DNA of 64,000 nt from Alkalibacterium sp. 20 (GCF_001885615.1 NZ_LSRN01000045.1:1-64000); one strand, 5' to 3'; numbered from the stretch's first letter, positions 34,072 to 45,289 are shown. The notes: a model not told the origin generated them from the letters alone. Numbers and translations are program-made.

Positions 34072-34368
34072 TTATCTTGGTAAAAATGCATACCAAATAA
34101 ATAAACTGTAAACCATCCATATAATAGAAATGACATAACCAATAATAAGAAGGAACTTTTTTAATTTCCCTTTTTTGGATTTTATTTTCCAATTTTTGAT
34201 ATATATAACTAAAGATATTAAAGTTCCTATCATCAGAACAATTTGTATAACACCTATCGGATAATATCCTAGGTAAAGCTCCTCAGGGATAACAATATAT
34301 AAAGTATATACTCCAATAAGGATTAAATTTATGAAACATAGAACATAAAAGCTTTTTTTAGTAGACAT
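34072..34368 (-). CDS. three-helix membrane protein, possible immunity
   Basis: This 98-residue protein has three hydrophobic helices (about 7-28, 36-58 and 70-92) and a Lys-rich loop KNWKIKSKKGKLKK between helices two and three. I recognise no family. The ATG has AAAGGA about 9 nt upstream. It lies 23 bp before the toxin gene on the same strand, so it is co-transcribed and is the best candidate for self-protection or export help. That is inference from position and size. Confidence 0.75.
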   Translation of the reverse strand: MSTKKSFYVLCFINLILIGVYTLYIVIPEELYLGYYPIGVIQIVLMIGTLISLVIYIKNWKIKSKKGKLKKFLLIIGYVISIIWMVYSLFIWYAFLPR

Positions 34369-34586
34369 ATCATATATCCTTTCAACATTTTAGTTATCGA
34401 GGCATACTAACTTATTTTTCACCTTCAAATTTTATAAAGAAGATAATAGGTGTGCACTATATTATTAACCTTATAAATCGGCTTTATTTTCAACAAGAAC
34501 GTTTTCATTTGGTGCTACTGTTAAAAACAGTAAGGTTTACTCTGCCGAGATAATAGTTATTTTGAATATTTTTTAATATCATGAAA

Positions 34587-34732
34587 TTAATCAAACATTT
34601 GCTCAAGTATACTAGTTATTAAGTTAGTAATTTCTATCCCCGCTAAGTTTAAACTAAGAGAAATCAGAAAATAGATTGCCATGCCAGCAAGAAAATAGTA
34701 TAAAAGTTTTTTTGTTTTTTTGTTATACGCAT
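34587..34732 (-). CDS. small membrane ORF needing a -1 frameshift
   Basis: AGGAGG lies 7 nt before the ATG at 34732. The zero frame stops after 22 codons. A canonical slippery heptamer, A AAA AAC, lies in the correct phase at codons 7-9, and a -1 shift there opens a frame to the stop at 34587. The result is a 48-residue cationic-then-hydrophobic protein (start MRITKKQKN, later LAGMAIYFLISLSLNLAG). It could be a programmed frameshift, a decayed gene or a base error in the A-run. Confidence 0.5.
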
Positions 34733-34902
34733 TTTATGACCTCCTATCTTAGATGATTTTATTTATAAGCCAACCTTCAACTATTATGTGTGATATTTTT
34801 GTAATGTAAATCTGAAATTATTTAGGTGAACAGTTTGCATTACCCCCCTGTTTTATATAAACATCCAAATTAAATGCAACACCAATGAAATTAAATAATA
34901 AT

Positions 34903-35082
34903 TCATGGAACTTCTTCGTCTTCGATACCTCCTGGGAAAAATACACCAGTTGGAAAAATCTTTTCATTCTCTCCATCTTTCTTTTCTTCTGTAAATTGAT
35001 CTCTCGGTATATTATATTCTTTCTCTATAGTAGATATATTGAACATTAATACAGATGTTGACAACAACATTATCTTTTTCAC
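34903..35082 (-). CDS. 59-residue secreted propeptide, candidate Rgg pheromone
   Basis: This gene has a GTG start at 35082 with GGAGG 8 nt upstream. The product begins MKKIMLLSTSVLMFNIS, a short signal-peptide-like segment, continues with a charged linker (RDQFTEEKKDGENEK) and ends IFPTGVFFPGG-IEDEEVP. Its architecture (signal, linker, short hydrophobic C-terminal stretch) is that of PapR/Phr-type signalling propeptides. It is divergent from an Rgg-family regulator with 88 bp between the starts. A TATAAT box lies at 35101-35106. That it is the pheromone is inference. Confidence 0.6.
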   Translation of the reverse strand: MKKIMLLSTSVLMFNISTIEKEYNIPRDQFTEEKKDGENEKIFPTGVFFPGGIEDEEVP

Positions 35083-35170
35083 CTAATTTACCTCCTTTTG
35101 ATTATATTGTAGCATGCAAAATATGATATTCTTTATAATAGTTATATATGAATAAAAGGAGATGGGAATA
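35083..35170. promoter_or_regulatory. divergent promoter of rgg and propeptide gene
   Basis: TATAAT boxes exist for both directions (35134-35139 plus, 35101-35106 minus), each with a poor -35, as expected for activated promoters. A perfect short palindrome, aatatgatatt (35120-35130), lies between them and is a candidate operator. Confidence 0.5.
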
Positions 35171-36016
35171 ATGAATACTATAGGAGAAACGCTTAAAAAT
35201 ATACGGCTAAGTCTTGGTTTTATTCAGTCACAAGTCTGTAAAAATATAATGTCCCAATCCAATTATTCAAAAGTAGAAAAAGGAGAAATCGATATTTCTT
35301 TTTCGAAAATGGTGGAGCTGCTCAATCGTCTCGATATGTCAGTCGATGAGTTTATGTATATAAAGAATGATTATAAAAAGCATGCCCATTCTCAAATGAG
35401 TAAATTGAAAAATTTAAAGTTTAACGACACTGAACTAATTGCAGAATATAAACATCGGCTAGATAGAAAAGAGAAGCTGACTACTCGTGAATTAGAAATT
35501 GTAGCTATATATGATGCTTTAATCCTTATTGGAGAGAAGAACGATTTCAAAGCAGCTAAAGAGAAAATCAAACCGATATGGGAACGTTTAGAAAAGTATG
35601 ACAATTGGTATCTTTACGATATTCAAATTATTAACAATATAATTTATCTGTTTCCTGTCAATACTGCCGTTTCCATTGGTCAATTAGCTGTTAATCAATT
35701 AGAGAAATATAAAGAAATGAGAGGTGTTAATAATTTATCTATAAGTATCCAAATGAATCTGTTACTTCTTTTGATAGAAAATGGACAATATGAAGCAGCA
35801 CTGGATGAGGTAGATAGATTGATTCCCTCTTGTATTTCCAAAAATCTGACTATGCATTTGGCCGTTTGCTATGTTCGCAAAGGATTATTAATGGAATTGC
35901 TCAGTCAAACTGGTTCCGAAGAGTGGTATGACAATGGATACAAACTTCTTGAAATCATGCAAAATGATAAGCTGAAAAAAGAATTGCAAAAAGAAGTCTC
36001 TCAATATAAAAAATAG
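35171..36016 (+). CDS. Rgg/GadR/MutR-family transcriptional regulator
   Basis: This 281-residue regulator has an N-terminal helix-turn-helix (about 5-60) containing the family hallmark MSQSNYSKVEKGE, then an alpha-helical TPR-like C-terminal domain, as in Rgg peptide receptors. I chose the ATG at 35171, 9 nt after AGGAG; the ATG at 35162 touches the ribosome site. It is divergent from the propeptide and toxin genes, which suggests it controls them in response to an imported peptide. Confidence 0.88.
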   Translation: MNTIGETLKNIRLSLGFIQSQVCKNIMSQSNYSKVEKGEIDISFSKMVELLNRLDMSVDEFMYIKNDYKKHAHSQMSKLKNLKFNDTELIAEYKHRLDRKEKLTTRELEIVAIYDALILIGEKNDFKAAKEKIKPIWERLEKYDNWYLYDIQIINNIIYLFPVNTAVSIGQLAVNQLEKYKEMRGVNNLSISIQMNLLLLLIENGQYEAALDEVDRLIPSCISKNLTMHLAVCYVRKGLLMELLSQTGSEEWYDNGYKLLEIMQNDKLKKELQKEVSQYKK

Positions 36017-36090
36017 ACGCATCAACAGTAATAGCAAATTAATTTGCGATCTAACTATCTTTGTGACCAGTTCCAGAATAGTATGAAGTT

Positions 36091-36260
36091 GAAGTGGTCT
36101 CAAAACTCATTTAGTGACCAGTTTATTTTATTTCCCAAAAGGAAGTAGTCGCAATAAGCCTTTTGGAACCACTTCTTGTAGCTTTTGTCAATTAACTAGT
36201 CTCAATAACATTTTTGAGATCACTTCCTACAACTATTCGCCATGAACTAGTCACTAAAAA
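36091..36260. repeat. three and a half imperfect 51-bp tandem repeats
   Basis: Units start at 36091 (gaagtggtctcaaaac), 36142 (gaagtagtcgcaataag), 36194 (aactagtctcaataac) and 36244 (gaactagtcac), giving spacings of 51, 52 and 50 bp. Each of the first three ends with a partly complementary segment near gaccag, aaccacttc or gatcacttc, so each can fold on itself. They lie between the ends of the regulator gene and sufB. Confidence 0.65.
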
Positions 36261-36280
36261 GACTGTCCAGTCTTTTTTCC
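36258..36280 (+). terminator. terminator of the Rgg-type regulator gene
   Basis: A short stem, aaagactg/cagtcttt, with a T-run lies on the plus strand about 240 bp past the regulator stop. Confidence 0.55.
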
Positions 36281-36306
36281 ATATTAAAGCTCTTCCTTAT
36301 AGGAAA

Positions 36307-36330
36307 AAGCCTCGCATCGCTGCGAGGCTT
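36307..36330 (-). terminator. terminator of the suf operon
   Basis: The stem agcctcgca/tgcgaggct with tetraloop tcgc is followed on the minus strand by TTTTTCC. It lies 12 bp past the sufB stop. Confidence 0.92.
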
Positions 36331-36341
36331 CCGATTATTTA

Positions 36342-37736
36342 TTAACCCACTGATCCTTCCATCTCGAAACTGATGAGACGGTTCAGTTCAACGGCGTATT
36401 CCATTGGCAATTCTTTGGTGAACGGTTCAACGAAGCCCATGACGATCATTTCCGTCGCGGTTTCTTCGTTGAGTCCTCTACTCATTAGATAATAAAGTTG
36501 TTCTTCTGAAATCTTCGAAACTTTCGCTTCATGCTCCAATGACACGTTTGAGTTGTGGATCTCATTGAATGGAATAGTATCAGATTTCGACAGGTCATCC
36601 ATGATAATGGTGTCACACTCGATATGTGAAATTGAACCTTCGGAGTTTTTGCCGAAGGTGACTTGTCCACGGTAGTTCACGGCTCCGCCATCTTTGGCGA
36701 TCGATTTAGAAACGATCGAGCTGGAAGTATTCGGTGCGTTATGAATCATTTTAGCACCCGTATCCTGTATTTGTCCTGCTCCGGCCATTGCGATCGACAT
36801 GGTTGTTCCACGCGCGCCGCGTCCGTTCAGGTGGATACTTGGGTATTTCATGGTTATTTTTGCGCCCAGGTTACCATCGATCCATTCAACGGTTGCGCCT
36901 TCTGCGGCTGTGGCACGTTTTGTAACCAGGTTATACACGTTATCGGACCAGTTCTGGATGGTCGTGTAACGGCAGTATGCGTCTTTTTTAACGATGATCT
37001 CAACGACTGCAGAGTGCAGTGAGGTGGATGAGAATGTTGGTGCGGTACAGCCTTCAACATAATGCACGCTTGCGCCTTCGTCGACAACGATCAGGGTACG
37101 TTCGAACTGTCCCATCGATTCGTTGTTGATACGGAAGTACATTTGCAGCGGTACGTCACATTTGATGCCTTTGGGTACATAGATGAATGTGCCCCCCGAC
37201 CAGACGGACGAATTCAGCGCAGCCAGTTTGTTGTCTGTTGGCGGAACCACTGTCCCGAAATGTTCTTTGAAGATTTCCGGGTATTCTTTCAACGCGGAAT
37301 CTGTATCTGTAAAGATGATCCCCAGTTTCTCGAATTCTTCTTTCATGTTGTGGTAAACCACTTCAGATTCGTACTGTGCGCCTGAACCGGCCAAAAATTG
37401 ACGTTCTGCTTCGGGTACGCCTAAACGGTCAAAGGTTTCTTTGATCTTTTCAGGAACATCGTCCCAGCTGCGTTCGGGTTTCTCGCTTGCTTTACGGTAA
37501 TAGGTGTAGTTATCGAAATCGACATCTGATAAATCTGCTCCCCATGTTGGCATCGCGCGAGATTTATAGTGTTCGTACGCTTTTAATCGGTAATCAAGCA
37601 TCCACTCAGGTTCTTCTTTACGAGCGGAAATATCGCGGATAATACCTTCATTCAACCCTTTACCCGTGTCATAAACGGATTCCACATCGTCATGGAAGCC
37701 GTATTTGTATTCATTTTTCTCTGGTACTTGAGACAT
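36342..37736 (-). CDS. sufB: Fe-S cluster scaffold subunit SufB
   Basis: SufB is the scaffold subunit of the SufBCD complex that builds iron-sulfur clusters in the cytosol. The 464-residue protein is full length, with an N-terminal helical part and the beta-helix core ([53 protein letters not shown]). The ATG has AAGGGG upstream. It is the last gene of sufCDSUB. Its final 310 bp are identical to part of tail 4, and three more diverged copies of its end lie further downstream on the same strand, so its 3' end appears to have been replaced repeatedly. Confidence 0.98.
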   Translation of the reverse strand: MSQVPEKNEYKYGFHDDVESVYDTGKGLNEGIIRDISARKEEPEWMLDYRLKAYEHYKSRAMPTWGADLSDVDFDNYTYYRKASEKPERSWDDVPEKIKETFDRLGVPEAERQFLAGSGAQYESEVVYHNMKEEFEKLGIIFTDTDSALKEYPEIFKEHFGTVVPPTDNKLAALNSSVWSGGTFIYVPKGIKCDVPLQMYFRINNESMGQFERTLIVVDEGASVHYVEGCTAPTFSSTSLHSAVVEIIVKKDAYCRYTTIQNWSDNVYNLVTKRATAAEGATVEWIDGNLGAKITMKYPSIHLNGRGARGTTMSIAMAGAGQIQDTGAKMIHNAPNTSSSIVSKSIAKDGGAVNYRGQVTFGKNSEGSISHIECDTIIMDDLSKSDTIPFNEIHNSNVSLEHEAKVSKISEEQLYYLMSRGLNEETATEMIVMGFVEPFTKELPMEYAVELNRLISFEMEGSVG

Positions 37737-37851
37737 GTGTTTTCCCCTTCCTCACATCCGGAAAAGCAGATAAAGTCCTTTCTTTCAGGCTTTAACTGCT
37801 AGACACTGATCAAATCTAACCTTTGTTGTTTTATTTATGTTTTTTAACATG

Positions 37852-40842
<2,991 letters not shown>

Positions 40843-40860
40843 ATTATGCCTCCTCTACAC

Positions 40861-41634
40861 TTAGTCTTCTTCAATTTCGATGTCTAATCCTAGTTCTTCC
40901 ATTAGACCTTTGTATCCTTCTGCTTCCAGATCTTTCGCTAAATCAGCGTTACCGGTTTTCACTACGCGTCCATCCATCATGATGTGAACAATATCTGGTG
41001 TGATGTAGTTGAGCAAGCGCTGGTAGTGTGTGATTATCAATGAACCGAAGCCTTCGCCGCGCATTTCATTGATCCCTTTTGAAACGACTTGCAGGGCATC
41101 GATATCGAGTCCTGAGTCGATTTCATCTAAAATCGCAAAGGTGGGTTCGATCATCATCAATTGTAAGATTTCATTACGTTTTTTCTCTCCGCCAGAGAAG
41201 CCTTCGTTCAAATAACGCTCAGCCATCTCTTCCGGCATATCTAAAAGTGCCATTTTTTTATCTAATCTTTTAAGGAATTCCATAACGCCCATTTTGTTGT
41301 CATCGTCTCGGCGTGAGTTGATGGCAGCGCGCATAAATTCTGCGTTGGATATCCCTGCAATTTCACTTGGGTATTGTACAGCTAAAAACAGTCCGGCACG
41401 GGCACGTTCGTCGACTTCCATTTCCAAGATGTTTTCGCCGTCAAGCAATACTTCACCTTCTGTGACTTCATACTTTGGATGTCCCATGATTGCGGCTGAA
41501 AGCGTTGATTTTCCTGTTCCGTTTGGTCCCATGATTGCGTGGATCTCGCCTGTTTTCATGGTTAAATTGACGCCTTTTAGAATTTCTTTATCTTCAATGG
41601 ATACATGTAGGTTCTTGATTTCTAAAACTGCCAT
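40861..41634 (-). CDS. sufC: Fe-S assembly ATPase SufC
   Basis: This 257-residue ABC-type ATPase powers SufBCD. Walker A is GPNGTGKST, the signature is GFSGGEKKRNE and Walker B is FAILDEIDSGLD. It is the first gene of the suf operon, with AAGGAAGG before the ATG. Confidence 0.98.
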   Translation of the reverse strand: MAVLEIKNLHVSIEDKEILKGVNLTMKTGEIHAIMGPNGTGKSTLSAAIMGHPKYEVTEGEVLLDGENILEMEVDERARAGLFLAVQYPSEIAGISNAEFMRAAINSRRDDDNKMGVMEFLKRLDKKMALLDMPEEMAERYLNEGFSGGEKKRNEILQLMMIEPTFAILDEIDSGLDIDALQVVSKGINEMRGEGFGSLIITHYQRLLNYITPDIVHIMMDGRVVKTGNADLAKDLEAEGYKGLMEELGLDIEIEED

Positions 41635-41679
41635 TATGTGCCTTCCTTTTCTACTTGATTTTTTTTACTTACTTCTATT

Positions 41680-41708
41680 ATTTTAGTCTAATTGAGAATG
41701 ATATTCAA
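41680..41708 (-). promoter_or_regulatory. suf operon promoter with Fur/PerR-like box
   Basis: The minus strand has TTGAAT (41703-41708), a 17-nt spacer and TAAAAT (41680-41685). Overlapping the -35, tgagaatgatattca (41693-41707) matches the 15-mer Fur/PerR consensus at about 11 of 14 positions. Iron or peroxide control of suf is plausible but unproven. Confidence 0.5.
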
Positions 41709-41808
41709 GTTATTCTTCCTATTTACCTTATAATATCATTATATCTCCTGATTCTGCCCGAATACCAGTTTATATAAATTATTGTTTGGAAAATCCGAGT
41801 GAAAAAAG

Positions 41809-41843
41809 AAAGTGACTGATCGATTTAATCGATCAGTCACTTT
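41809..41843 (-). terminator. terminator of the PLD-family gene
   Basis: The 16-bp stem aaagtgactgatcgat/atcgatcagtcacttt is followed by a T-rich stretch on the minus strand. Confidence 0.9.
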
Positions 41844-41864
41844 CTATCGTTTTTTGCATACAGT

Positions 41865-43310
41865 TTAGAGCAGATCTTCAAGTAACCACGCAAAGGATCT
41901 CAGTATCGGCATCATTGCCCGCGTCTGCCAAGTCGGATTTTGTCCTTTTGTTTTTTCTCCGTTTGATTCTGAATCATCGGCATAGACTTGTACGCTTTTT
42001 TCCAGATAACTTTCTTCTGCTTCAGCCAGCAGTTGTTCGGCTAATGCTTCACTGTCCAGTATGACCATTGATTCGGTGCTCAAGTAACTGCTCCTGGCGT
42101 CAAGGTTAAACGAACCGATGGCACTGATCTGCTTATCGAACACCCATGTTTTCGTATGTAGGGTCGATTCTTTTGGCTGGTATTCGTAGTAATCCAAAAA
42201 GGAATCAATGAAGACCGATTTCCTGTTTTCCGTTCCTGCCTGGCCGCCTTTATTGTTGCCGGTCGACATGCCATTCGTTAACATCAGGCCCTCTGAAGCC
42301 TGGAAATCTGTTGCTTCTATATCTGCCCGCATCTGGCTGTTCGGCACTATCCAGGGGCTTTGAACATATAAATGCTCTTCAGCTTGACTAGCTAAGGTAA
42401 GTAGATGGCTCCAAACGAACGGTTGTTTGAACCCGCGCGACAGTTCATTGTGCACGTAGTAACCCTGGTCGATGTCTACGGCTTTTGCTTCCCACGTTTC
42501 AATCGAGGTCAGCGGTTCTCTATCTTCACGTTCTTTCTTATAGTCAAGGTAAACGCCTTCCAGTTCAGCCATTTTCTGATCCGCTTTATCCCCGCTCCAG
42601 TCAAACGTAGACCAATTCGTTTGGTCTACCGCGTAATCACTATTGAACAACTCGTTGTAGTAGTCACCCATCTGATCAATTATTCCCGTTTCATCTGCTT
42701 CGGTTTTCATCATGAAAATATCTCGATCAAAGGAATACGCCATATCTGAACTGGTCCGCTCATAGTATAAATCGCTGATGTTACGTCCCCCGCTCACTGA
42801 GTATTTATTATCAACGAGGAGCAATTTATCATGCAGGCGATTGTTTATACGCCAGGGTGCATAAAAGACCGAACTAATGGGCTCGTGAAGTTTAAATTCA
42901 ATATTCGGGTGTTCGTTGAAGGCATGCATGACATCCCTATCTTCACCTCTTACCCCGTGAAAGACACCATCCAAAATATAGCGGACCTTCACGCCACGGT
43001 TGGCAGCAGCTAATATGTAGGCATAAAAGAGATCGACACTTTCCCCTTCTTTCATATAAAAGTAAGCGACATCGATAGTTTCTTCAGCCTCATCGATGAT
43101 ATCCATCCGTGCCCCAAAGCCTTCGATGCCATATTCAAGCAAAGCAACCTTTTCTGATGTTTCAACAAATTCAGGCTGCACGTCGATCTTTTCCGGGGTC
43201 GGCCTGATGACTGGCCAAATGATTCCCGTAACTAAAACATAAAGTAAGTACACTGCTGCTGTTTTCCATAACCAATTCACTAATTTTCGACTTAAATCCA
43301 CTTGATTCAT
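41865..43310 (-). CDS. phospholipase D-like / cardiolipin synthase-like protein
   Basis: This 481-residue protein has one N-terminal membrane helix (about 12-33) and two HKD motifs: HDKLLLVDNKYSVSGGRN and HTKTWVFDKQISAIGSFN. The two motifs together define the PLD superfamily, which includes cardiolipin synthases. Only one membrane helix is seen, unlike the two of typical Cls, so a phosphatidyltransferase or phosphodiesterase facing outward is possible. The ATG at 43310 follows GGGG; a TTG at 43331 is the alternative start. Confidence 0.85.
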   Translation of the reverse strand: MNQVDLSRKLVNWLWKTAAVYLLYVLVTGIIWPVIRPTPEKIDVQPEFVETSEKVALLEYGIEGFGARMDIIDEAEETIDVAYFYMKEGESVDLFYAYILAAANRGVKVRYILDGVFHGVRGEDRDVMHAFNEHPNIEFKLHEPISSVFYAPWRINNRLHDKLLLVDNKYSVSGGRNISDLYYERTSSDMAYSFDRDIFMMKTEADETGIIDQMGDYYNELFNSDYAVDQTNWSTFDWSGDKADQKMAELEGVYLDYKKEREDREPLTSIETWEAKAVDIDQGYYVHNELSRGFKQPFVWSHLLTLASQAEEHLYVQSPWIVPNSQMRADIEATDFQASEGLMLTNGMSTGNNKGGQAGTENRKSVFIDSFLDYYEYQPKESTLHTKTWVFDKQISAIGSFNLDARSSYLSTESMVILDSEALAEQLLAEAEESYLEKSVQVYADDSESNGEKTKGQNPTWQTRAMMPILRSFAWLLEDLL

Positions 43311-43402
43311 CTTTTCCCCACATTTCTCCAACTTTTCTTTTTATCAGTTTACCTTAATTCATTGAAAATAACATCAAAAATTTCAGTTTCAATTAAAATA
43401 AA

Positions 43403-43446
43403 AAAGGTTTTTACACATCGCTACATAAGGATGTGTAAAAACCTTT
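43403..43446 (-). terminator. terminator of the second SDR gene
   Basis: The stem aaaggtttttacacat/atgtgtaaaaaccttt is strong in both directions and lies 36 bp past the SDR stop. Confidence 0.88.
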
Positions 43447-43481
43447 ATATTCGTGTGTGTCGGATGGATTCACAGACCGAT

Positions 43482-44276
43482 TTAACTTTTCAATTTATCG
43501 GCGATGATTGCCGCTGCTTTTTTAGGCATGAGACGATACAGGCGATCCATCATTTTTGCATCATTCCCAACCATCACCCGGTATTGGTTGGCTTCGATAG
43601 CATCGATCATCATTTTAGCAGCATCTGAGGCACTGGTCAATTTATGCTCTTTACCGGAATCACCTGCTTTAGATTCGCGTACAACTTGAGAATTTGCCAT
43701 GATGTTTGTTTTGACCGCACCCGGGAAGGCAACCGTCACTCCTATATTGGTATTCAGGAGTTCCGAGTGCAATCCTTCGGTCATCAGTTTGACAGCTGCT
43801 TTGGATGCCCCATAAACCGACTGACCCGGAACCGGTAAGAAACCTCCCATACTCGAAACATTAAGAATGTGCCCTTCCGGACGTTTCAACAATTCAGGCA
43901 AGAAACTTTTCACCATGTACAGCGTCCCGTAAAAATTGATATTCATGACCTGTTCGATTTTGTCGTAACCCAAGTCGTTAACGTTGATAAACGGCTGAAT
44001 AACTCCGGCGTTATTGATGATTCCGTCAACACTGCCATGAAACTGCTTCACTTCATCGACTAACGCTTCGATCGCAGCTTTGTCAGTGATATCGATAACA
44101 TGTGTGGAGATCTGTTCTTTATGATCTGATGCCAGACGCGCCGTCTCAAGCAAAGACTCTTCATTTATGTCCAAAGTGGCTACCCGCGCACCTCTATGTA
44201 ATAGTTCCATGACAAGTTCCCTGCCCATACCCGAACCGCCACCCGTGATGACTAATGTTTTATCGTTAACTTTCAT
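43482..44276 (-). CDS. short-chain dehydrogenase/reductase
   Basis: This 264-residue SDR has the cofactor motif TGGGSGMGRE, NNAG near residue 90, and catalytic SS...YGASK. The C-terminal tail (YRLMPKKAAAIIADKL) resembles SDRs acting on acyl or steroid-like substrates, but the substrate is not known. The ATG has GAGGAGG upstream. It is monocistronic. Confidence 0.9.
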   Translation of the reverse strand: MKVNDKTLVITGGGSGMGRELVMELLHRGARVATLDINEESLLETARLASDHKEQISTHVIDITDKAAIEALVDEVKQFHGSVDGIINNAGVIQPFINVNDLGYDKIEQVMNINFYGTLYMVKSFLPELLKRPEGHILNVSSMGGFLPVPGQSVYGASKAAVKLMTEGLHSELLNTNIGVTVAFPGAVKTNIMANSQVVRESKAGDSGKEHKLTSASDAAKMMIDAIEANQYRVMVGNDAKMMDRLYRLMPKKAAAIIADKLKS

Positions 44277-44554
44277 TGTTCTTCCTCCTCATTATGTATT
44301 CGCTTCAATTATACTATGGAAAAAGTATATATCATAGATTTTTTCAGCTGTATATGATAATGATTTAATCGCTTTCTTTGTTTAAGTGTCAACATTTGAT
44401 AGATTCGTCTTGCTCGAGGAAATGACTGACTGGGTAATGTCAATATGGTCTTGAATAGGCGGGCTCGTTTATTCATTCATTATGAAAACATTCTTAGATT
44501 TATAATTATATTATACTTAATTATACTATAGTTTACTGTGTCCATCATTTGGAC

Positions 44555-45150
44555 TACATGAAAGTTCGGCATACTCAATGGAAGATTTTAGTGAGTGGTG
44601 CCAAGTAGTGCCATGTTCGTAATGCTTTGGCATAATGGACACATCCTTTATTTTATAGGCTAATTATACTCCAATTTATTGTGTCCACTATTAAGACTAC
44701 CTCAAAAGTAGTGCCAAGTTCGGCATACTCAACGTAAAAATCCAGTGAGTGGTGCCAAGTAGTCCCATGTTCGGCATACTCAATGTAAAAATCCGGTGAG
44801 TGGTGCCAAGTAGTGCCAAGTTCGGCATACTCAACGTAAAAATCCAGTGAGTGGTGCCAAGATGTGCCAAGTTCGGCATACTCAACGTAAAAATCCAGTG
44901 AGTGGTGCCAAGTAGTCCCATGTTCGGCAGGCTCAACGAAAAAATCCAGTGAGTGGTGCCAAGTAGTCCCATGTTCGGCATACTCAATGAAAAATCTCAG
45001 TGAGTGGTGCCAAGTAGTGCCAAGTTCGGCAGGCTCAATGTAAAAATCCGGTGAGTGGTGCCAAGTAGTCCCATGTTCGGCATACTCAATGAAAAATCTC
45101 AGTGAGTGGTGCCAAGTAGTGCCAAGTTCGGAAGGCTCAATGGCTTTTCT
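44555..45150. repeat. 51-bp tandem repeat array with a separate outlier unit
   Basis: About eight units of exactly 51 bp run from about 44700 to 45140 (gtgagtggtgcc recurs at about 44745, 44796, 44847 and so on). An outlier unit at 44560-44615 is separated by about 85 bp that itself repeats a promoter-like segment (taattatact...tgtgtcca). Each unit contains gtgccaag copies and ttcggcata. Because 51 is divisible by three, one minus-strand frame stays open and reads a 17-residue repeat, but it has no ribosome site. The rest of 44277-45251 holds no gene. Confidence 0.88.
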
Positions 45151-45251
45151 ACTGGAGTCTACCTAAGACTGCCCCTATTCGACGTACTGAGGTGAAAATC
45201 ATGTTTGAGTGATGCCAATTGGGCTTTAATTAAGTGCACTTAAGTAAAAAA

Positions 45252-45275
45252 AAAGAGCAGATTTCTCTGCTCTTT
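45252..45275 (-). terminator. terminator of the GcvH-like gene
   Basis: The stem aaagagcaga/tctgctcttt is followed by a long T-run on the minus strand. Confidence 0.88.
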
Positions 45276-45289
45276 ACCTTTTATATTAT

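Noticed and set aside
18512-36341. Integrated conjugative element or prophage at sufB
   Set aside because: No integrase, relaxase, coupling or structural genes are visible, and sufB tails begin at different points rather than at one att core.
44697-44987. 96-codon open frame reading a 17-residue repeat
   Set aside because: The frame stays open only because the DNA repeat is 51 bp. It has no ribosome site and no recognisable protein, so it is treated as repeat DNA.
44555-45150. CRISPR-like array
   Set aside because: The units are contiguous with no unique spacers between short repeats, and no cas genes are near.
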